DNA from: CAVYGM01 sp963768025
GTDB lineage: Bacteria; Bacteroidota; Bacteroidia; Cytophagales; Spirosomataceae
DNA: 64,000 bases
NCBI GenBank assembly: GCA_963768025.1
Contig: CAVYGM010000011.1
Location: 310,001-374,000 of the forward strand
Reading direction: 5' to 3'
Shown piece after piece: positions 37,173 to 46,616 of this stretch (within the stretch, counting starts at the first letter, position 1; every line of letters begins with the position of its first letter). The position numbers were made by a program, and so were the translations under genes. Below the pieces are notes generated by a model. That model saw only the letters and a program-made list of their open reading frames with translations, had not been told where the DNA came from and did not search any database.

Positions 37173-37691
37173 TTAGCAGGCATGGGCGAGGGAACGGGCA
37201 TGCTGGACTGAACTAAGCTTGTCAAATGCCTTGTTGAACCCGAAGCAGAAGAGCATGTGAGCGATTCTGTCTTCTTCAATCCGGGCGATCATCTCAAAAG
37301 GTATTGTTTTTGGAAGTTGAGAGGAGCTAGCCAATGTGGTGTAGTTGGCCTTGATATACACGTACTTATCGCGGTCAATGTCGCCAAATACACTGAATGT
37401 CGCCGTTTTTACTAGCTCAAACTGCTGATGGGCTACCAACTGCCGGTTGGCTTCCCATTTGTAGAGAAGCTCATCGGCGTTCAGGATCGTGTTCAGCGCG
37501 GGTTCATGGGCCTTGAAATCGGGTGTAAGTAAGGAATGAGCTTTTTCAAACTGACCTTCTGACACTGCCTTCAAAAATGTATTTACGAGTTGATGACCTT
37601 GGTTTGAACCGATATGAGCCTGAGAAGGGGCCTGTGTTGTGGGTGAAGTGAATAATCCCCAAAGACCAAATGTAAAATTGAAGCTTTTCAT
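37173..37691 (-). CDS. SnoaL/NTF2-like protein, possibly exported
   Basis: The ATG at 37691 gives a 172-residue protein with a short hydrophobic N-terminus (FNFTFGLWGLFTSP), a weak signal-like segment; the open frame upstream to 37784 gives no sensible N-terminal sequence. The rest follows the NTF2-like pattern of one long helix pair (LVNTFLKAVSEGQFEKAHSLL) followed by strands (FKAHEPAL, YVYIKANYTTL, IPFEMIARIEEDRIAHMLFCF). Such domains often bind small molecules; the ligand is unknown. The gene is convergent with plsY. Confidence 0.68.
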   Translation of the reverse strand: MKSFNFTFGLWGLFTSPTTQAPSQAHIGSNQGHQLVNTFLKAVSEGQFEKAHSLLTPDFKAHEPALNTILNADELLYKWEANRQLVAHQQFELVKTATFSVFGDIDRDKYVYIKANYTTLASSSQLPKTIPFEMIARIEEDRIAHMLFCFGFNKAFDKLSSVQHARSLAHAC

Positions 37692-37881
37692 TTTTGAGTA
37701 AATTAAATAGTCGTGTTTTGGGTAGTAGGATAATAGGCCAAAGTTCGGATCATTTCCGCTCTTGGAATTGCGCGCATAGGACAAATTCTATCGAATTTGG
37801 GACACTTGCCCCGAATGGTTAAATTCGTGCCTCCATAGTGGAGTAGTACCCTTACAATTTTACATTTTTTCAACTTTCATC

Positions 37882-39246
37882 ATGCAAACCTATCTGGAAG
37901 ACCATAAAGAACGCTTTCTGGGCGAACTCCTTGACCTGCTCCGTATCCCATCCGTCAGCGCCGACTCCAAGTTCAAGCAAGATATGCTGCGCGCCGCCGA
38001 ATTTGTGCGCCAAAGCATAGAAGACGCCGGTGCCGACTGGGTCACGATTTTCGAGACTCCCGGCCACCCCATTGTCTATGGTGAAAAGATCATCAATCCG
38101 GCTGCCCCCACGGTGCTCATTTATGGCCATTACGACGTGCAGCCTGCCGATCCGTACGAGCTATGGAACTCACCACCTTTTGAGCCTGTAATCAAGAACG
38201 ACCGCATCTATGCCCGCGGGGCCTGCGACGACAAGGGGCAGTTTTACATGCACGTGAAGGCTTTGGAAATGATGATTGCGACCAATTCTCTGCCCTGCAA
38301 TGTGAAGATCATGATCGAAGGTGAAGAGGAAGTGGGTTCTGACCACCTGGGCGACTTCGTGAAGTCGCACCGCGACATGCTGGCTTGTGATACGATCCTG
38401 ATTTCGGATACTAGCATCATTGCCAACGACGTGCCCTCCATCGAGGTAGGCTTGCGGGGCCTTACTTACCTGGAGGTAGAAGTGGTAGGAGCCAACCGCG
38501 ACCTGCACTCGGGAGTGTACGGCGGAGGCGTTGCCAATCCCATTAATGTGCTATGTGACATGATTGCTTCCCTCAAAGATGAGAATGGGCACATTACTAT
38601 CCCAGGATTTTACGATAATGTGGAAGAACTCTCCGCCGAGGAGCGTAAGGCTATGAACGAAGCTCCGTTTAGCCTGGATGAATACAAGAAAGACCTGCAT
38701 ATTGGCGACGTGGCCGGTGAAGAGGGCTTCACGACCATCGAGCGCACGTCCATCCGGCCCACGCTGGATGTGAACGGCATCTGGGGCGGCTATATCGGGG
38801 AAGGAGCGAAAACTGTACTCCCATCCAAAGCCAGTGCCAAAATTTCCATGCGATTGGTACCTAATCAGACGGACAAGGAAATTGAAGGGTTATTTACGAA
38901 GCATTTTCTCTCAATTGCTCCGCCCTCGGTAAAGGTTACCGTGAAGCCCCACCACGGAGGACTTCCCTACGTAAACCCTACCGATTCGCTGGAGTACGAA
39001 GCGGCTTCGATGGCCATGGAAGAGTCTTTTGGCAAAAAGCCGATTCCTACCCGAGGTGGGGGTAGTATTCCCATCGTAGCGTTATTTGAGCAGCAACTAG
39101 GAGTAAAAAGCATCCTCATGGGCTTCGGATTGGACATAGATGCGTTGCACTCGCCCAATGAAAGCTATGGGCTTTTTAACTACTACAAGGGAATCGAGAC
39201 CATTCCCTTATTCTTTAAACACTACGCGGCCTTAAAGAAGGAGTAG
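37882..39246 (+). CDS. M20 family dipeptidase
   Basis: The 454-residue protein is a zinc metallopeptidase of the M20/M25/M40 family, probably hydrolysing dipeptides. It has VLIYGHYDVQPADP (metal ligand His83), GACDDKGQ with the bridging aspartate (about 116), the catalytic GEEEVGS (147-153), HSGVYGGG in the lid-domain join (near 207), and HHGGLPYVNP (near 356) towards the C-terminus. Length agrees with the carnosinase-like group. No signal peptide, so it is cytoplasmic. It stands alone. Confidence 0.92.
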   Translation: MQTYLEDHKERFLGELLDLLRIPSVSADSKFKQDMLRAAEFVRQSIEDAGADWVTIFETPGHPIVYGEKIINPAAPTVLIYGHYDVQPADPYELWNSPPFEPVIKNDRIYARGACDDKGQFYMHVKALEMMIATNSLPCNVKIMIEGEEEVGSDHLGDFVKSHRDMLACDTILISDTSIIANDVPSIEVGLRGLTYLEVEVVGANRDLHSGVYGGGVANPINVLCDMIASLKDENGHITIPGFYDNVEELSAEERKAMNEAPFSLDEYKKDLHIGDVAGEEGFTTIERTSIRPTLDVNGIWGGYIGEGAKTVLPSKASAKISMRLVPNQTDKEIEGLFTKHFLSIAPPSVKVTVKPHHGGLPYVNPTDSLEYEAASMAMEESFGKKPIPTRGGGSIPIVALFEQQLGVKSILMGFGLDIDALHSPNESYGLFNYYKGIETIPLFFKHYAALKKE

Positions 39247-39265
39247 CTTTCTGAGCAATATCAAG

Positions 39266-39300
39266 TGGGTGGCTTCTCTTTAAGGAGGCCACCCATTTTT
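39266..39300 (+). terminator. Terminator after the dipeptidase gene
   Basis: An eight-base perfect stem (TGGGTGGC at 39266-39273, GCCACCCA at 39288-39295) is followed by TTTTT. Confidence 0.75.
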
Positions 39301-39379
39301 GCTTTATACGGTACTTTGAAAAAAGGGTTTTCTTTGGAAAAGGAGGAAAAGATTTGAAACATTTAACCAAAAAACCGTC

Positions 39380-41526
39380 TTACGCACTATCCCGAACGGC
39401 CAGAGCCAGGCGGATCATGCCGTACTCAATCCGCTCGCCCAAATGCTCAAAGAGCGGCGTCAGTGGGTCGCCCAGCTTGACATTTAGTTCTCCGGCACCG
39501 GCCAGTACTTCCTGGTACATTTTATCCGAAATCAGCGCCCTTAGATCAATATCGTGCCCTTCCTCGCGGAGCTTCACCAGGTGCCCCACCACCGTGGAGC
39601 TGGTCAGTCCGCGCTGCTGCGCGATGTCGTCAATTGTAAAACCGTCTTTGTAGAGTTCGTGGGTTTGGATGTAGGTCATGCCTTTCACCACTCGGGTACC
39701 GGGTTTGGTATTGTCTTTGGCAAATTTCACAATCTCCTGCACAAAGGCCTCCCCGTAGCGGCGGTACTTCTCGTCCCCCACGCCGGATATTGCCTTCATC
39801 TGCGCCTCAGAAACGGGTCGTTTCTGCGCCATTTCCGAAATGGTTTTATCCGAGAAAATCACGTAGGGGGGAACATTGAGAGCATCGGCCATTTGCTTTC
39901 TGAGAAGCCGTAGCTGCTCAAACAGGGCATCGCGAATGATCTCCTGCTTGGGCTTCTCTTTCGGTATCAGCTCCTCCTCGCGGGCTTTGCGTTCGGCCAG
40001 CGGAATAAATTTCACGAGTTCCAGCTTACGGCCTTCTTTCAGGATCTGCCAGCTCATCGGATTGAGCTTAAAAGCGTGCGCCTCGTCGTAGGCAATGTCC
40101 ATCACGCCGGAGTTGAGCATTTGACTGATGTACTCTGCCCACTCTTCCCCCCGCAAGTCATTCCCTACCCCAAAGGTGGGCATCTTGTCGTAGCCATGGT
40201 TGAGTACAGTACGGTTGCGGCTGCCTCGCAGCACGTCAATGAGCATCCCCATGGCTACGCTCTCACGGCTGCGGGCAATGACCGACAGGGCTTTCTGCGC
40301 AATGAGGGTACCGTCAAAGCGGGTGCGGGGATTCTGACACACATCGCAATTGCCACAGTCCCGCTCCACGGCTTCGTTGAAGTAGCTGAGTAGAATCCGC
40401 CGCCGGCACAGGTCGGCCTCGGCGTACTGCTTCATGCGGTTAAGCTTGGCCTGTAACAGTTCTTTCTGTTCCTGCGACTGCTCCGACTGCACGATCATGT
40501 CCTGCCGCATGATGATGTCCTGGTAGCTGTAAAACAGTACCGTATCAGCCGGAGACCCGTCGCGGCCCGCCCGGCCGATTTCCTGGTAGAAACTCTCGAC
40601 GTTGGGCGGCAGATTGTAGTGAATCACCCAGCGCACGTTGGATTTGTCGATCCCCATGCCGAAGGCGATGGTCGCTACGATGATCTGGATATCGTCTTTG
40701 AGGAAATTCTCCTGCACCCGTGACCGTTGCGCCGGAGGTAGGCCCGCATGGTAGCAGTCGGCTCGGTAGCCCTTGTTTTGTAGCATGGCCGATACCGACT
40801 CGGTAGTTTTGCGGCTCAGACAGTAGATAATGCCCGGCTGATTGGGATGTTTTTTTAGAAATTGCTCGATCTGCGGCAGGCGCTTGCGGCCCGGCAGCAC
40901 GGTCAGGCTGAGGTTAGGCCGGTCAAAACTAGCCACAAAGGTGGGGGCTTCCGGCACGCCCAGCTGGGTCAGAATGTCGCGGCGGGTCACGCGGTCGGCG
41001 GTGGCGGTGAGGGCAATGACCGGGTACGTCGGGAAAGTGGGATTTGATCGAAGACAGCTGCCGATACTCCGGGCCGGAAATCATGGCCCCAGGAAGAGAT
41101 ACAGTGCGCTTCATCTACGGCAAATAGCCGGACCTTCCAGCTTTTGAAGTGTTCGAGGGTATTGCCCGAAAACAGCCGCTCGGGGGCGACGTACAGGAGC
41201 TTTAGTTCCCCCAGTTTGGCTTTCCACATCACCGAATCCTGCTCTTGTCCCGAGAGCGTGGAGTTAAGATAAGCCGCCTCGATTCCATTGGCCCGCAGGG
41301 CCTCCACCTGATCTTTCATGAGGGCAATGAGGGGTGATATCACTACCGTAAGGCCCTCCTGCACCATCGCCGGCACCTGATAGCAAACGGATTTGCCACC
41401 ACCCGTAGGCATTAGTACCAGGCAATCCTGACCTTTTAGAACCGTATCAATAATCTCGGCCTGCTGGGGCCGAAAGGAGTCGTATCCGAAATAGTGTTTG
41501 AGGGCGTGTTCCTTGGTAATGGACAT
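39380..41526 (-). CDS. recQ: ATP-dependent DNA helicase RecQ (frame broken twice)
   Basis: RecQ unwinds DNA 3' to 5' during repair and fork restart. The pieces read in order: PTGGGKSVCYQ (residues 40-50), DEAHCISSWGHDFRP (138-152), the helicase C domain with CLSRKTTE and RAGRDGSP, the zinc-binding cysteines CRRRILLSYF ... DCGNCDVC, the winged-helix RQC domain, and an HRDC domain near the C-terminus. Two breaks, in runs of three G on the plus strand at 41071-41073 and 41022-41024, join EYRQLSSIK and VIALTATADR once one base is removed at each, giving 715 codons. The gene has its own promoter element. Confidence 0.9.
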
Positions 41527-41544
41527 GTATAAAACGTGAATTGG

Positions 41545-41600
41545 TGAGCCAATAGCTAATAGCCATCAGCCAACGGCTTTTTAAAATTTTTACCAGATTA
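41545..41600. repeat. Degenerate AGC-rich repeat, first copy
   Basis: Short units built from AGCCAATAGC and TAATAGCC-like words (about 41549-41585) recur in related form at 47011-47120. This is a dispersed intergenic low-complexity repeat rather than a gene. Confidence 0.4.
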
Positions 41601-41604
41601 GTAC

Positions 41605-41612
41605 CAAAACTA
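41605..41612 (-). promoter_or_regulatory. Bacteroidota -7 promoter element for recQ
   Basis: On the minus strand TAGTTTTG matches TAnnTTTG, 79 bases before the recQ start codon. Confidence 0.45.
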
Positions 41613-41663
41613 CGCAATAGCTGCTTAAATTCCCACCGGTTTTATTCAGGTGAAATTTCGATT

Positions 41664-42152
41664 TTGACTAATCTATACTTACTTTTAGGTTCTAACCTTG
41701 GCGACCGCGAAGCACTTATGCAGGCGGCCACCGTCCTCATCAGGGAACGCATCGGCGAGGTACTCCAAGCATCGGCTCTGTACCAAACTGCTCCCTGGGG
41801 AGGAATCGAGCAGCCCGCTTTCCTGAATCAGGTGCTGGAAATACTGACCGACCACGAACCCGAAGACGTACTCCGGCTGGTGCTGGAGATGGAACACGAA
41901 CTGGGCCGGGTACGGTACGAACGTTGGGGAGCACGGCATCTGGATATTGATATGCTGTACTACGGGGCCCTCCACATGGATACTGCCCGCCTAACTATTC
42001 CTCACCCGCGCCTGCACGAGCGACGGTTCACACTGGTACCTTTGGCGGAGATAGCCCCGGACTTCGTGCATCCGGTACTTAATAAAACGAATAAAGAGCT
42101 TTTGGAAGCATGTCTTGATACCGAAGAAGTGAGTTTGTTTAGAAGCTTTTAG
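41664..42152 (+). CDS. folK: 2-amino-4-hydroxy-6-hydroxymethyldihydropteridine pyrophosphokinase
   Basis: FolK moves pyrophosphate from ATP to the pterin in folate synthesis. The 162-residue protein has LLGSNLGDRE (residues 7-16), the pterin-binding PAFLNQVLEI region and the metal and substrate signature GARHLDIDMLYYG (about 89-101) followed by IPHPRLHERRFTLVPL. The start is TTG at 41664; no in-frame ATG exists upstream of the conserved strand, so TTG is the natural choice. The promoter probably lies in the intergenic region shared with the divergent recQ. Confidence 0.93.
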   Translation: MTNLYLLLGSNLGDREALMQAATVLIRERIGEVLQASALYQTAPWGGIEQPAFLNQVLEILTDHEPEDVLRLVLEMEHELGRVRYERWGARHLDIDMLYYGALHMDTARLTIPHPRLHERRFTLVPLAEIAPDFVHPVLNKTNKELLEACLDTEEVSLFRSF

Positions 42153-42274
42153 CAAGAGTAGGGATTGAATTTCAGGAACTACATCAGACTTTTCTACTTA
42201 CATAAAATACATGCTATATAGCAACCAGTCGAACCCTAAAACCTAACAACCTATCACCTAACTACCTACTCACC

Positions 42275-43249
42275 ATGAACCCAATCCGCTGGGGCATTCT
42301 GGCCCCAGGCCGCATTGCCCATAAATTCGCCCAGGACCTGATGACCGTCCCCGATGCAATAATTACGGCCGTCGCTTCGCGCAGCCTGGATCGGGCGCAA
42401 GGAATTTGCCGAGCAGTACGACGCTCCCTACACCTACGGCAGCTACGAGGAACTGCTCCAACTGCCCCGAGCTGGACATTGTGTACATTGCCTCCCCGCA
42501 TACGGGCCACCACGAGCATACCCTGCTGTGCCTCAACGCGGGTATCCCCGTGCTGTGCGAGAAGCCCTTTGGCATGAACCTCGGCCACGTGCAGGATATG
42601 GTGAGCCTGGCGCGGGATAAAAATCTATTTCTGATGGAAGCCCTGTGGAGCCGCTTTATGCCTACGACGCTCAAAACGCTGGAACTGATTCAATCAGGAG
42701 CTATCGGGAAAGTGCTGGGCGTACGGGCCGACTTCGGCTTTAAGGCGATCTACGATCGTAGAAGGACGTCTATTCAACAAAGAACTTGGTGGCGGCGCAC
42801 TGATGGACATCGGCATTTACCCGCTGTTCTGGTCGTATGCCATGCTGGGCATGCCCAAAACGCTGAAAGCCTCGGCCCAATTCAGCGAAACCGAAGTAGA
42901 CGTAGCTACCGGCATGGTACTTACCTACGAGAGCGGTGCTTTTGCCGTTCTGGACTGTACGCTCCTGGCCAAAACCGACTGCGTGGCCATGGTTTACGGT
43001 GAGCTCGGAGCCATTCGGGTGCACTCGCGCTGGCACGAAAGCGAAAGCCTTTCGCTGGAACTCATCGATCAGGAGCCCGAGAATTTTTCTTTTGACCGAA
43101 GCACCCACGGCTATAACTACGAAATCGAGTCCGTCGGCCAAGCCCTGCGCGAAGGCAAGACTGAAAACCCCGACTGGTCCCTAACCGACAGCCTCAACCT
43201 GATGACCCTGCTGGATCAGGTCCGGGAGGAGATCGGGCTGGAATATTAA
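42275..43249 (+). CDS. Gfo/Idh/MocA family oxidoreductase, cytoplasmic (frame broken three times)
   Basis: A second, unrelated-in-context member of the family, without a Tat signal. It starts MNPIRWGILAPGRIAHKFAQD (NAD-binding) and continues with YIASPHTGHHEHTLLCLNAGIPVLCEKPF (the EKP motif) and the C-terminal domain LGGGALMDIGIYPLFW. Frame breaks lie at 42399-42400, in a C4 run at 42465-42468 and near 42757; removing one base at each gives 324 codons, typical of the family (dihydrodiol or sugar dehydrogenase group). The substrate is unknown. Confidence 0.85.
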
Positions 43250-43380
43250 TGGGTGAATGAGTGATTGAGTGAATGAGTGAGTGGGTAAACCAATGATTGA
43301 TTGATAGAATGATTGAATGATAGAATGATTTTTCGGTTCTTTACAGTACGAAATCACTCAATCACTCAATCACTCAATCA
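43250..43380. repeat. Low-complexity inverted repeat leader before purM
   Basis: A GAATGAGT/GATTGAGT-rich stretch (43254-43290) is roughly complementary to an ATCACTCA-type repeat of three and a half units (43352-43380), so the transcript could fold into a long imperfect hairpin directly before the purM start. A related word, CATTCACTCA, also occurs at 10199-10232. Confidence 0.5.
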
Positions 43381-43383
43381 AAA

Positions 43384-44555
43384 TTGACTACTTCTGACCG
43401 TTACTTACAGAGAGGCGTTTCGGCTTCCAAAGAGGATGTTCACAAGGCTATCGAGAAGCTGGACAAGGGTATTTTCCCCAAAGCCTTTTGCAAAATAGTA
43501 CCCGATACCCTGGCCGGCGATCCCGACTACTGTACCATCATGCACGCCGACGGAGCCGGTACCAAAACCTCCCTGGCCTACCTCTACTGGAAGGAAACCG
43601 GTGACGTGTCGGTATGGCGGGGTATTGCGCAGGATGCCGTGGTGATGAACACCGACGACCTGCTGTGCGTGGGTGCCACGGGTCCCATGCTGCTGTCATC
43701 AACGATCGACCGTAACAAAAATAAAATTCCCGGCGAGGTCATCGCCGAGATCATCAACGGCACCGAGGAGGTACTCGCCATGCTGCGCGATTTTGGCGTA
43801 GAGATATACAGCACCGGCGGCGAAACCGCCGACGTGGGCGATCTGGTGCGTACTGTGACGGTAAACAGCACCGTCATCGCCCGCATGAAGCGCGCTGAGG
43901 TGATTGACAATGCCAACATTCAGGCCGGGGATGTCATCGTAGGTACTGGCCTCCTACGGACAAGCTACCTATGAAACCACCTACAACGGCGGCATGGGCA
44001 GCAACGGCCTCACCTCCGCTCGCCACGACGTACTGGCCAAGTACCTCGCCACCCACTACCCCGAAAGCTTCGATCCTGAGGTGAGCGACGATCTCGTGTA
44101 CAGCGGCAGCAAGAACCTCCTCGACGCGCGTAGAGGGCACCCCCCTCAACGTGGGACAACTCATCCTTTCGCCCACCCGTACCTACGCGCCGGTAGCCAA
44201 AGCCCTGCTCGACGAGCTACGTCCGCAGATTCACGGCATGGTGCATTGCAGCGGCGGGGCGCAGACCAAAATCCTGCACTTTATCGACAACCTGCACGTG
44301 ATCAAGGACAACCTCTTCCCCGCTCCTCCTCTTTTCCGGCTCATTCAGGCCGAAAGCGGTACGAGCTGGCAGGAAATGTACAAGGTCTTCAACATGGGCC
44401 ACCGGCTGGAAGTATACCTGCCCGAAGCGCAGGCCGCGCGGGTGATTGAAATTTCAGAATCCTTCGGTATCCCGGCGCAGATTATCGGCCGGGTAGAAGC
44501 CGCCGAGAAGAAGCAAGTAACGATCCGGTCGGAGTTTGGGGAGTTTGTGTATTGA
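43384..44555 (+). CDS. purM: Phosphoribosylformylglycinamidine cyclo-ligase (AIR synthase), Bacteroidota type (frame broken twice)
   Basis: PurM closes the imidazole ring in purine synthesis. The protein starts at TTG 43384 with the conserved DRYLQRGVSASKEDVHKAIEKLDKGIFPKAF, contains HADGAGTKTSLAYLYWKETGD, MNTDDLLCVGA, STGGETADVGDLVRT, and GMGSNGLTSARHD, and ends in the family tail IRSEFGEFVY. This is the long Bacteroidota form of about 389 residues. Breaks lie at 43950-43951 (C2 run) and near 44125-44130; removing one base at each gives 390 codons. A repeat-rich leader precedes it. Confidence 0.9.
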
Positions 44556-44689
44556 AAAGGGATTTGCAGAAAATTTTATTAGAAAGGAGCCTGATCAGAG
44601 ATGACCGGGCTTCTTTCTTTATATCCACACGCTACCGATTATGGCTGATTAGATATAGAACCAATCCTTCCATCCCGAAATAAAAAAGA

Positions 44690-44717
44690 AAAACTCGACC
44701 ATTTCTGATCGAGTTTT
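44690..44717 (-). terminator. Terminator after tRNA-Pro
   Basis: A nine-base perfect stem (AAAACTCGA at 44690-44698, TCGAGTTTT at 44709-44717) lies next to the tRNA 3' end on the minus strand and is followed by an A/T-rich run. Confidence 0.65.
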
Positions 44718-44718
44718 G

Positions 44719-44792
44719 TCGGGATGACAAGATTCGAACTTGCGACCCCACGCCCCCCAGACGTGTGCGCTACCGGGCTGCGCTACATCCCG
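44719..44792 (-). tRNA. tRNA-Pro (GGG), intact
   Basis: The 74-base gene folds as a cloverleaf on the minus strand. The acceptor stem pairs CGGGATG with CATCCCG, the D-arm is GCGC-AGCCCGGTA-GCGC, the anticodon stem pairs CACGT with GCGTG around the loop CTGGGGG (anticodon GGG, proline), and the T-arm is GCAAG-TTCGAAT-CTTGT. The discriminator is A. CCA is not encoded. Confidence 0.92.
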
Positions 44793-44813
44793 AATTGATG
44801 TATTTCAAGGTAG

Positions 44814-44821
44814 CAAAAGTA
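44814..44821 (-). promoter_or_regulatory. -7 promoter element for the first tRNA-Pro
   Basis: On the minus strand TACTTTTG matches TAnnTTTG, 22 bases before the mature 5' end. Confidence 0.5.
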
Positions 44822-44877
44822 GCAAAAATAAAATTATGTCAAAAGCTCTTTTGCTTGGGTTCCGGTGTATTGCATTG

Positions 44878-44967
44878 TCGGGATGACAGGATTTGAACGG
44901 CAGCGGCCGACCGTCTGCGACCCCACGCCCCCCAGGCGTGTGCGCTACCGGGCTGCGCTACATCCCG
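44878..44967 (-). tRNA. tRNA-Pro (GGG) interrupted by a 16-base insertion in the T stem
   Basis: This second copy has the same acceptor stem, D-arm and anticodon (CACGC-CTGGGGG-GCGTG, anticodon GGG), but is 90 bases long. The extra 16 bases (44899-44914) sit in the 5' strand of the T stem, between GCAG and GTTCAAATCCTGT. Removing them restores a normal T-arm (GCAGG-TTCAAAT-CCTGT). As written the molecule probably cannot fold or bind elongation factor Tu normally. Because an intact copy is adjacent, its loss would be tolerated; a sequencing or assembly insertion is an alternative. Confidence 0.8.
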
Positions 44968-44995
44968 CTGATGTGTTTGGGAGGGCAAAAGTAGG

Positions 44996-45003
44996 GAGAA
45001 AAA
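44996..45003 (-). promoter_or_regulatory. -7 promoter element for the second tRNA-Pro
   Basis: On the minus strand TACTTTTG, identical to the element of the first tRNA, lies 29 bases before the mature 5' end. Confidence 0.45.
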
Positions 45004-45066
45004 TGAAAGTGAGCAATTCTCGGGAATTTTTTTTGCAAAAAAGAATGCAATTTCCTCGGAAGCTGA

Positions 45067-45840
45067 TTATTTGCCTGGTAAAGGAATGAGCCGGGAGGCC
45101 TCCCTGGGATTGATATACTGATCCAGATCCCGCAGGGAAAGTACCGTGTAAGCGTTGTCGCGCAGGTAATTCAGGTACTCTTCAAAGAGTAGGGGCGGAG
45201 TCGTGACCCAGTCGTGGGCGTAGTCGGGCACGCCGTGGACGGTCAGGATCACAATTTTTCCGTCTTTCGCTTCTTTCAATCCTTTCAGAATTACCTCCCG
45301 ATTATCCTTTAAGGTACTAAAACTAGGTAAAAGATAGGGGTGGTCTTTGAGAGGGTCATAGGCGCGGTCGCCACCGATGCGGGCAAAATGGTACCCTTTT
45401 TCGCCCAGTACTTCGTAAGCCAGCGGATGGATGGCGTAGCCGGGATAGGCAAAATTAAAAGGGGTAGGAATGCCGTTGGCGGCACAACGTGCTTCCAGCG
45501 AATCCAGCTCCGCGGTCAGCTGGGCATGGGTGAGCTTCCCGACATGCTTGTGGGTAAGCGTGTGGTTGGCCACTTCAAAACCCATTGCATTTAATTTCTT
45601 GATTTGTTCCCAGCTCATGTACTTTGTCTTATCGTCAAAGTCGGGCGGGAACTCGCACACAAAGAAGGTACCACCGAATCCATACTTTTTGAGCAGAGGA
45701 GCCACGGTAGTAGCGTGGGTACTTACACCGTCGTCGAAAGTGAGTACCACGAGTTTGTCGGGAATGGGTCGTCGGATGATCTGGGCGAAGCTATCACTCT
45801 GGACCAGCAGGAAGCCTAGTAGAAATAAAGGGAGTCGCAT
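45067..45840 (-). CDS. Polysaccharide deacetylase family protein
   Basis: The ATG at 45840 gives a 257-residue protein whose first residues form a signal peptide (RLPLFLLGFLLVQSDSFAQ); the upstream extension to 45879 would weaken it. It has the NodB-type deacetylase motifs: VVLTFDDGVSTH with the catalytic base and metal aspartate, NHTLTHKH with the two metal histidines, and FNFAYPGY. It acts on a carbohydrate in the periplasm or outside, removing N-acetyl or O-acetyl groups; the substrate is not known. It stands alone before the ribosomal cluster. Confidence 0.9.
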   Translation of the reverse strand: MRLPLFLLGFLLVQSDSFAQIIRRPIPDKLVVLTFDDGVSTHATTVAPLLKKYGFGGTFFVCEFPPDFDDKTKYMSWEQIKKLNAMGFEVANHTLTHKHVGKLTHAQLTAELDSLEARCAANGIPTPFNFAYPGYAIHPLAYEVLGEKGYHFARIGGDRAYDPLKDHPYLLPSFSTLKDNREVILKGLKEAKDGKIVILTVHGVPDYAHDWVTTPPLLFEEYLNYLRDNAYTVLSLRDLDQYINPREASRLIPLPGK

Positions 45841-46044
45841 AGGAATGTAAAAAAATCGTAGGGTACGAACGAAGTTCATTCAGAATGCCTGAGTGAGTAG
45901 TATAGTAATGCCGCAGGGGGGCTTTTTTACTAATCGGAACCTCAATTTTATTTGGTAGCGGTCACTGCCCTCTGAAATTTAAGTATTGAATTTCTTTCGT
46001 AAAGCGGCCACTATGTACTCCTTCAAGATAAATTAAAGCACCTG

Positions 46045-46076
46045 CTTGTAATTCAAATTGTTAAGCTCTATATTTG
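46045..46076 (+). promoter_or_regulatory. Bacteroidota promoter for the ribosomal protein cluster
   Basis: TATATTTG (46069-46076) is a perfect TAnnTTTG element with CTTG 20 bases upstream (46045-46048). It lies 77 bases before the rplM start. Confidence 0.6.
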
Positions 46077-46152
46077 CAGTCCCATTTTCAGGTGGGACAG
46101 GCATTTTATTGTGTAAAATACTGAAAATCAATTATAAATCTTTTTGTTAATC

Positions 46153-46596
46153 GTGGATACGTTAAGCTACAAAACCATCTCGGCGAACAAAAACACAGTG
46201 AATAAGGAGTGGGTCGTAGTGGATGCAAAGGATCTTGTGCTTGGCCGTTTGGCGAGCGAAGTGGCCAAAATCATCCGTGGCAAGCATAAGCCCGACTTTA
46301 CCCCTCACGTTGACTGTGGTGATAACGTGATCGTTATCAACGCCGAAAAAATCAAATTGACTGGCCAGAAAATGACCGATAAGGTCTATGTTCGCCACAC
46401 GGGTTATCCCGGAGGCCAGCGTTTTCAAACCCCTCGCGAGTTGCTCAGTAAGCACCCCGAGCGCGTGATTGAAAAGGCAGTAAAAGGCATGCTTCCTAAG
46501 AATCGTCTGGGACGTCGCCTGTTTACGAACCTGTTTGTGTATGCTGCTGCGGAGCATCCGCACGCTGCCCAACAGCCCAAAGAAATTAAGTTGTAA
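46153..46596 (+). CDS. rplM: 50S ribosomal protein L13 (GTG start)
   Basis: L13 is an early-assembly protein of the large subunit. The conserved Bacteroidota N-terminus MDTLSYKTISANKNTVNKEW starts at GTG 46153; upstream in-frame codons to 46144 are not conserved. It contains VVVDAKDLVLGRLASEVAKIIRGKHKP, DNVIVINAEKIKLTGQK and RHTGYPGG in the expected order and has 147 residues, a normal length. It lies 20 bases before rpsI in the standard rplM-rpsI operon. Confidence 0.95.
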   Translation: MDTLSYKTISANKNTVNKEWVVVDAKDLVLGRLASEVAKIIRGKHKPDFTPHVDCGDNVIVINAEKIKLTGQKMTDKVYVRHTGYPGGQRFQTPRELLSKHPERVIEKAVKGMLPKNRLGRRLFTNLFVYAAAEHPHAAQQPKEIKL

Positions 46597-46616
46597 GTCC
46601 AACAGACCACCTACAC

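Noticed and set aside
43352..43380. Tandem ATCACTCA repeat as a CRISPR or similar array
   Set aside because: Units are eight bases, contiguous, without spacers or nearby cas genes.
44899..44914. Intron in the tRNA-Pro T stem
   Set aside because: Bacterial tRNA introns are large self-splicing elements in the anticodon arm; 16 bases in the T stem is far too short.
44865..45089. Open frame of 74 codons over the second tRNA-Pro
   Set aside because: It overlaps the tRNA gene on the opposite strand and has no protein-like composition.
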